Of a DNA stretch of 12,359 nt, positions 8,634 through 12,359 are shown one piece after another. The notes below the pieces were generated by a model. It was not told the origin of the DNA. It did no database searches and worked only from the letters and a program-made list of their open reading frames with translations. The translations under genes and the position numbers were made by a program. The stretch's first letter is position 1; each line of letters opens with the position of its first letter. Source of the stretch: Gammaproteobacteria bacterium (lineage in GTDB: Bacteria > Pseudomonadota > Gammaproteobacteria > Steroidobacterales > Steroidobacteraceae); assembly GCA_010031985.1 (NCBI GenBank), contig RGYP01000026.1, forward strand, positions 1-12,359, read 5' to 3'.

Positions 8634-9710
8634 ATGTCGCATACCGCAAATCCGACCGAAGCCACCCCGGGCAGTCGCAAGGCGCTGTTGCTCGCCTTCG
8701 AGAACGCCGGTTACCTTCGGCCTTTCATCGCTTTGGCCATCGATCTCGCGCTGTTCGCCGGCGGTCTAGCGCTGGTGCTCGTCGAATCCGCAATCTGGCT
8801 GAAATTTCTGGGTTCGGTGCTGATCACTGCAGCGATCGTGCGGCTCTTTCTGATCGGCCACGACGCCTGTCACGGTTCGTTCTTCAAGAGTGATGTGCTC
8901 AACCATATTTTCGGTCGCATCGCGTTTCTGCCGTCGATGACGGCCTTCAGTCTTTGGGACGTCGGTCACAACGTCGCCCACCACGGCTTCAACAATTTGA
9001 AGGGCCGCGATCAGGTCTGGGCGCCGTTCTCCAAAGAAGAGTTCGATGCCTTGCCGCGGTATCGTCGCGTGCTCGAGCGCATTTATCGCAGCGGCGCCGG
9101 CTGGGGGCTGTACTACTTCCTCGAACTCTGGTGGAAGAAGCTCTACTTCGCGACTCGCAAGCAGATCGGCGCGAGCCGCGCCAAATATCATTGGGACAGC
9201 GCGCTCGTGACCGTGGCGATGGGTCTCTGGATCACGCTCGTGGTGGCGGTCGCCATCGACACCGAGCAGAGCGTCTGGGTGCTCTTGGCGCTTGGCATCT
9301 TCGTGCCCTTCGCGCTGTGGAACGCCATCATGGGTTTCGTCGTGTTCGTACATCACACGCACCCGGCGATCGCCTGGTTCCAGAAGCGTCACGAGTGGCA
9401 GCGTTATCGCGCCTATCTCACCGCGACCGTGCAGGTGCGTTTTCCGTTCGGCATCGATCGGCTGATGCACAACATCATGGAGCACAACGCGCACCATCTG
9501 AATCCGCGCATTCCGATGTACTCGTTGCGGCGCGCTCAGGCCGTGCTGACCGAGAGATTCAGTGACCAGTTCCAGGCCTATCGCATGACCTGGCAGAGCT
9601 ACCGTGATTGCGTGCGGCGCTGCAAGCTGTACGACTTCACGAACCACACCTGGCTAGACTTCCGCGGTCAGGTGACCTCGCGCGTGCCGCTCTCGAGCGC
9701 AGCGGGTTAA
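8634..9710 (+). CDS. Membrane fatty acid desaturase (Delta12/omega-3-like family)
   Basis: The 358-residue protein carries the three histidine boxes of di-iron membrane desaturases: H76-D-A-C-H80, H112-N-V-A-H116-H117 and H284-N-A-H287-H288. Hydrophobic segments lie at about 31-50, 54-74, 189-208 and 216-241, placing the boxes on the cytoplasmic face as the family requires. The sequence after the third box, L-N-P-R-I-P-M-Y-S-L, resembles the Delta12/omega-3 acyl-lipid desaturase branch, so the likely job is to introduce a double bond into membrane phospholipid acyl chains using O2 and an electron donor. Double-bond position cannot be read from the sequence. The start at 8634 is supported by a CAGG 6 nt upstream. 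It is divergent from putA, and its stop codon overlaps that of the convergent MOSC gene. No electron-transfer partner gene is adjacent. Confidence 0.92.
   Translation: MSHTANPTEATPGSRKALLLAFENAGYLRPFIALAIDLALFAGGLALVLVESAIWLKFLGSVLITAAIVRLFLIGHDACHGSFFKSDVLNHIFGRIAFLPSMTAFSLWDVGHNVAHHGFNNLKGRDQVWAPFSKEEFDALPRYRRVLERIYRSGAGWGLYYFLELWWKKLYFATRKQIGASRAKYHWDSALVTVAMGLWITLVVAVAIDTEQSVWVLLALGIFVPFALWNAIMGFVVFVHHTHPAIAWFQKRHEWQRYRAYLTATVQVRFPFGIDRLMHNIMEHNAHHLNPRIPMYSLRRAQAVLTERFSDQFQAYRMTWQSYRDCVRRCKLYDFTNHTWLDFRGQVTSRVPLSSAAG
9707..9710. other. Shared TTAA: overlapping stop codons of two convergent genes
   Basis: The palindrome TTAA holds the desaturase stop TAA at 9708-9710 on the plus strand and the MOSC stop TAA at 9709-9707 on the minus strand. 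The two coding regions therefore overlap by 4 bp tail to tail, leaving no intergenic room for a terminator. Confidence 0.95.
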
Positions 9711-10495
9711 TCCCGCAACTCGACCGTCACCGCATCGCCGACGCGGAGCAGGCTGCCTGCGCCGCTCGTCACGCGCGCGTTCTGGCCAAAAGTTACACCG
9801 CGCAGGTTTTCGTCGTAGCGAAACTGCTGCAGCACCGGCAAAGGGTCGACACCCCGTTTGCCGGTCAGCTGATCGATGCGCGTCATGACGCAACGCGTGC
9901 AGGGCTTCACCAATCTCATCCGCAGGCTGCCGATACGCAGTTCACGGATGTGATCTTCCTGCCAGGCGGCGGCACCCGCGAGCACGATGTTCGGGCGAAA
10001 TCGGCTCATCGGCAACGCTTCGGGCAGTCGACGATTCAGATCGTCGAGTGAGGCCTGCGTACAGACGAGGAGCGGATAGCCGTCGGCGAAATGATCCGAG
10101 CCACCGGCGACGATGCGTGCGGGCTCGCCAATGAGCGCGCTGGCAAATTGCGCGGCGCGCTCGCCCGCGTCGATCGCCTCGATCTCGCGCTTCCAGACCG
10201 TCACGCGTCGCCAATCGGCAGGCGGCGTACTCATGGGCTGCGGCGCCTCGATGCGCAGCTCGCCCGCCTGCGGATGATCGAGCGTGATGCCTTGCGAATC
10301 GGGCGTAGCGCGCAGCAGCGCAAGCGTCGGGTGACTGCGCTGCGTGACGAAGCGACCAGCGGCGGTGATCAGCATCCACTCGCGATCGTGCTCCAAGCCG
10401 CGCGGACCGACGCGCGCGACGTCGAGATCGATGGCGCGACAGGACTTCACCGGATGGATGTGCAAAGACTGGATGCGCAGCTCGCCTGTGCTCAT
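9707..10495 (-). CDS. MOSC domain molybdenum-cofactor oxidoreductase (YcbX/mARC-like)
   Basis: The 262-residue protein has an N-terminal MOSC_N-type barrel (I-H-P-V-K-S-C-R and G-L-E-H-D-R-E-W-M within the first 45 residues) followed by a MOSC domain. The motif K-P-C199-T-R-C202-V-M-T matches the segment in human mARC and E. coli YcbX where the second Cys binds molybdenum. Near the end, F-G-Q-N and R-V-G-D match the mARC tail. The family reduces N-hydroxylated compounds such as base analogues and amidoximes. E. coli YcbX carries an extra C-terminal 2Fe-2S ferredoxin domain; this protein stops where that would begin, so it needs a separate electron donor. Two ATGs, at 10504 and 10495, are possible starts, with no strong ribosome site for either; both leave the motif region intact. 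It is divergent from selO across 72 bp. The physiological substrate is unknown. Confidence 0.91.
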   Translation of the reverse strand: MSTGELRIQSLHIHPVKSCRAIDLDVARVGPRGLEHDREWMLITAAGRFVTQRSHPTLALLRATPDSQGITLDHPQAGELRIEAPQPMSTPPADWRRVTVWKREIEAIDAGERAAQFASALIGEPARIVAGGSDHFADGYPLLVCTQASLDDLNRRLPEALPMSRFRPNIVLAGAAAWQEDHIRELRIGSLRMRLVKPCTRCVMTRIDQLTGKRGVDPLPVLQQFRYDENLRGVTFGQNARVTSGAGSLLRVGDAVTVELRD

Positions 10496-10531
10496 GCAGC
10501 GCATGGTAACCAACTTCGTCCAAGCCCGAGG

Positions 10532-10561
10532 TGGACGACGGGGGTGCTTGCCACCCACAAT
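10532..10561 (+). promoter_or_regulatory. Possible selO promoter giving a leaderless or very short-leader mRNA
   Basis: TGGACG at 10532-10537 and CACAAT at 10556-10561 are separated by 18 bp and each match the sigma-70 consensus at four positions. The -10-like box ends 6 nt before the selO ATG, and no Shine-Dalgarno is visible. A small hairpin, GGGTG (10542-10546) pairing with CACCC (10552-10556), lies between the boxes. Weak, pattern-based call. Confidence 0.25.
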
Positions 10562-10567
10562 CGATCA

Positions 10568-12151
10568 ATGAATCGTGATCTTGCGCACGTCGAGTTCGAA
10601 GCCAGCGTGGTTGCGGCACTGCCGGGAGATGCCGACGACAGCAATCGCCCGCGTGCCGTCGCCGATGCGGCATACACCTTCGTGATGCCGACTCCGGTCG
10701 CCGCGCCGCGCCTGCTCGCCTGGTCGGACGATCTCGGGGCGACACTCGGGCTCGCGAGGCCGGCCGTCACCGGGCCCGCGGTGGAGATCCTCGCGGGTAA
10801 CGCGCTTGCTGCCGGCATGCGCCCGTATGCGGCCCGCTACGGCGGTCATCAGTTCGGCAATTGGGCAGGACAGCTCGGCGATGGTCGTGCGATCACTTTG
10901 GGCGAGTTGATCACGCCCGCCGGCGAGCGTCAGGAGCTGCAGCTGAAAGGCGCGGGGCCGACCCCTTATTCGCGATTCGCCGATGGGCGCGCCGTGCTGC
11001 GCTCTTCGCTGCGCGAATTTCTTTGTAGCGAGGCCATGCATCATCTCGGGGTGCCGACCACGCGTGCGCTGTCTTTGGTTGCGAGCGGAGAAAAAGTGGT
11101 CCGCGACATGTTCTACGACGGCAACGCGCAAGCCGAGCCCGGCGCGATCGTCTGTCGCGTGGCGCCAAGTTTCATTCGTTTCGGCAATTTCGAAATCCAC
11201 TCGGCGAGCGAAGAGGTCGAATTGCTGCGGCGATTGGCGGACCACGTGATCGCGACTCATTATCCGGACCATCGCGGCGGTGCACCGCGCGCCTACGCGC
11301 GCTGGTTCGGCGAGATCTGTCGACGTACGGCAGTCATGATCGCGCACTGGATGCGCGTCGGGTTCGTGCACGGCGTGATGAACACCGACAACATGTCGAT
11401 TCTCGGCGTGACGCTCGATTACGGTCCGTACGGCTGGCTCGAAGGCTACGACCCTGCGTGGACCCCGAATACGACCGACGCTTCGGGTCGCCGCTATGCG
11501 TACGGCAATCAGGCGCAGATCGGCATGTGGAATCTCGCGCGCCTCGCCGGGGCCTTGCTGCCGTTGATCGGCGATAAAGAATTGCTGCAGGAGGGCCTCG
11601 AGCGCTATCGCAGCACCTACACCGAAACCTGGCGAGCGATGCTCGCGGAGAAGCTCGGTCTCGAGGCGCTCGGGCGCGAAGGTGACGAGGCCTTGATCGA
11701 TGAGTTGTTCGCGCTGCTCGCGATCGTCGAAACCGACATGCCGATTTTCTTTCGCACGCTCGACGCAGCCGCCCTCGAGGCCACGGACGAATCGCTGCCA
11801 CGGCCGGTCGTCGCCGCGCTTTACGATGGCGCTGTGCTCGATGCGGCGCAGCGCGAGCGCTGGCGTGGATGGTTTCGGCGTTGGCAGGAGCGGGGCGCCA
11901 CTTGCGGCCTCGACGTCGGCGAGCGTCGCCGCCGCATGCAGGCCGCGAATCCGCTCTACTTGCCGCGCAATTACCTCGCGCAGCAGGCGATCGACGCCGC
12001 CACCGAAGGCGATCTCGCGCCGCTGCAGCGTTTGTTGCAGGTCATCCGTCATCCCTACGAGGCGCGAGACGGATGCGAGTCTTTTGCAGCGCGACGACCC
12101 GAGTGGGCGCGTCATCGCGCCGGTTGCTCGGCGCTCTCCTGCAGCTCCTGA
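10568..12151 (+). CDS. selO: Protein adenylyltransferase SelO (YdiU family pseudokinase)
   Basis: SelO has a protein-kinase fold that binds ATP upside-down and transfers AMP to Ser, Thr or Tyr of target proteins, with a role in oxidative-stress response. The 527-residue chain (E. coli YdiU has 478) shows Y-G-G-H-Q-F-G-N-W-A-G-Q-L-G-D-G-R, the nucleotide-binding Lys127 in L-K-G-A-G-P-T-P-Y-S-R, and the catalytic block H-G-V-M-N272-T-D274-N275 followed by D284-Y-G-P-Y-G, which supply the base and the metal ligands. It ends in C525-S-S, the position occupied by selenocysteine in animal homologues. The E. coli activation-loop Cys272, disulfide partner of its C-terminal Cys476, aligns here with Pro300. 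A second tail Cys lies at 520. The frame stays open upstream to 10091, but ATG 10568 is chosen because the family homology begins just after it and the upstream part overlaps the MOSC gene. Confidence 0.96.
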   Translation: MNRDLAHVEFEASVVAALPGDADDSNRPRAVADAAYTFVMPTPVAAPRLLAWSDDLGATLGLARPAVTGPAVEILAGNALAAGMRPYAARYGGHQFGNWAGQLGDGRAITLGELITPAGERQELQLKGAGPTPYSRFADGRAVLRSSLREFLCSEAMHHLGVPTTRALSLVASGEKVVRDMFYDGNAQAEPGAIVCRVAPSFIRFGNFEIHSASEEVELLRRLADHVIATHYPDHRGGAPRAYARWFGEICRRTAVMIAHWMRVGFVHGVMNTDNMSILGVTLDYGPYGWLEGYDPAWTPNTTDASGRRYAYGNQAQIGMWNLARLAGALLPLIGDKELLQEGLERYRSTYTETWRAMLAEKLGLEALGREGDEALIDELFALLAIVETDMPIFFRTLDAAALEATDESLPRPVVAALYDGAVLDAAQRERWRGWFRRWQERGATCGLDVGERRRRMQAANPLYLPRNYLAQQAIDAATEGDLAPLQRLLQVIRHPYEARDGCESFAARRPEWARHRAGCSALSCSS

Positions 12152-12178
12152 TCGTTTCGCCAAGCGGTCGCCTCTGCA

Positions 12179-12208
12179 TTGACGCTGACCCGCGGGTGGG
12201 CGTAGCCT
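12179..12208 (+). promoter_or_regulatory. Possible promoter of the riboswitch transcript
   Basis: TTGACG at 12179-12184 is a five-of-six -35 match, followed after 18 bp by a poor -10 candidate TAGCCT at 12203-12208. It lies just before the riboswitch aptamer, where its promoter should be. The -10 match is weak. Confidence 0.3.
12188..12197. repeat. Perfect 10-bp palindrome in the pre-riboswitch spacer
   Basis: ACCCGCGGGT is a perfect palindrome between the proposed -35 and -10 boxes, where a repressor operator could sit. In GC-rich DNA such a palindrome can occur by chance, so function is only a possibility. Confidence 0.3.
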
Positions 12209-12213
12209 TCCCG

Positions 12214-12359
12214 CCGTTCTTGAGGTGCCTGCGTTGCGATGGTCGCATCGTGGGTGAAACGGGAAGCCGGTGAGTGCGCTTCGGCGCGTAATTCCGGCAC
12301 TGCCCCCGCAACGGTAAGCGAGGCAGGGCGATCTTCGGCCACTGACTCCACTGCAACGG
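12214..12359 (+). ncRNA. Cobalamin (vitamin B12) riboswitch, possibly 3' incomplete
   Basis: This stretch holds the ordered conserved blocks of the adenosylcobalamin-type aptamer: GGTGCC at 12224-12229, GGGTGAAACGGGAAGCCGGTGAG at 12252-12274 (read as GGGTGAAAC, GGGAAGCCGG, TGAG), CCGGCACTGCCCCCGCAACGG at 12294-12314 (read as CCGGC, ACTGCCCCCGC, AACGG), and the B12 box GCCACTG at 12338-12344. Supporting helices are TGCGA (12235-12239) with TCGCA (12243-12247), a GCGC-TTCG-GCGC hairpin between the GGTGAG and CCGGC blocks, and the GCCGG/CCGGC pairing around it. CCGTT (12214-12218) could pair with AACGG (12355-12359) as an outer stem. In this class, cobalamin binding shuts off transcription or translation of the next gene, usually a TonB-dependent B12 receptor or a cobalamin synthesis or transport gene. 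That gene and the expression platform lie beyond the right edge. Confidence 0.93.

Noticed and set aside
8577..8642. 22-codon N-terminal extension of PutA from the ATG at 8642
   Set aside because: It would overlap the desaturase start and covers the intergenic promoter region; the residues look unlike a PutA N-terminus.
8766..9647. Minus-strand open frame of 293 codons opposite the desaturase
   Set aside because: The desaturase histidine boxes on the plus strand are clear, and the antisense translation is low-complexity without a recognisable domain.
10091..10567. N-terminal extension of the SelO frame (159 codons)
   Set aside because: This part lies antisense to the MOSC gene and its translation has no SelO similarity; the family homology starts after ATG 10568.
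12042..12356. Small minus-strand frames at the right edge (104 and 79 codons)
   Set aside because: They run antisense to the riboswitch and the SelO 3' end and show no domain, signal peptide or ribosome site.

Overview
The window is GC-rich, densely coded bacterial chromosome with no transposase, integrase, phage gene, tRNA, rRNA or CRISPR array visible. The gene set suggests a high-GC gammaproteobacterium or close relative: homodimeric AceE-type pyruvate dehydrogenase E1, a short two-enzyme PutA, a SelO ending in Cys-Ser-Ser, and a proteobacterial-style cobalamin riboswitch. The lineage is an inference; the sequence does not name a species.

Layout. (1) 2-5525, plus strand: a probable metal-handling operon. 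It holds a TolC-type outer-membrane lipoprotein (5' end cut by the window edge), a Tat-exported two-domain multicopper oxidase with a Met-rich tail, and, 30 bp further on, a full-length AceE-like E1 with no E2 or E3 gene after it. (2) 5547-8576, minus strand: putA, a bifunctional proline dehydrogenase/glutamate-semialdehyde dehydrogenase, convergent with aceE. (3) 8634-9710, plus strand: a membrane fatty acid desaturase, divergent from putA across 57 bp. (4) 9707-10495, minus strand: a MOSC protein of the YcbX/mARC type, whose stop codon overlaps the desaturase stop in a shared TTAA. (5) 10568-12151, plus strand: SelO protein AMPylase, divergent from the MOSC gene across 72 bp. (6) 12152-12359: no protein gene; a cobalamin (B12) riboswitch fills most of this stretch and must control a plus-strand gene beyond the window.

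How the parts work together. The first two genes fit periplasmic copper detoxification: the oxidase would act on Cu(I) or phenolic substrates and the TolC-type protein would form the outer-membrane exit of an efflux pump whose other parts lie upstream. The E1 gene is co-oriented but has no obvious metabolic link. The remaining genes are separate transcription units for proline catabolism, membrane lipid unsaturation, molybdenum-dependent reduction and redox-linked AMPylation.

I found no clearly new multi-gene system. The points most worth checking are the B12 riboswitch at the right edge, the orphan E1 in a copper operon, the two-domain oxidase, and a SelO lacking the activation-loop cysteine of the known E. 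coli redox switch.
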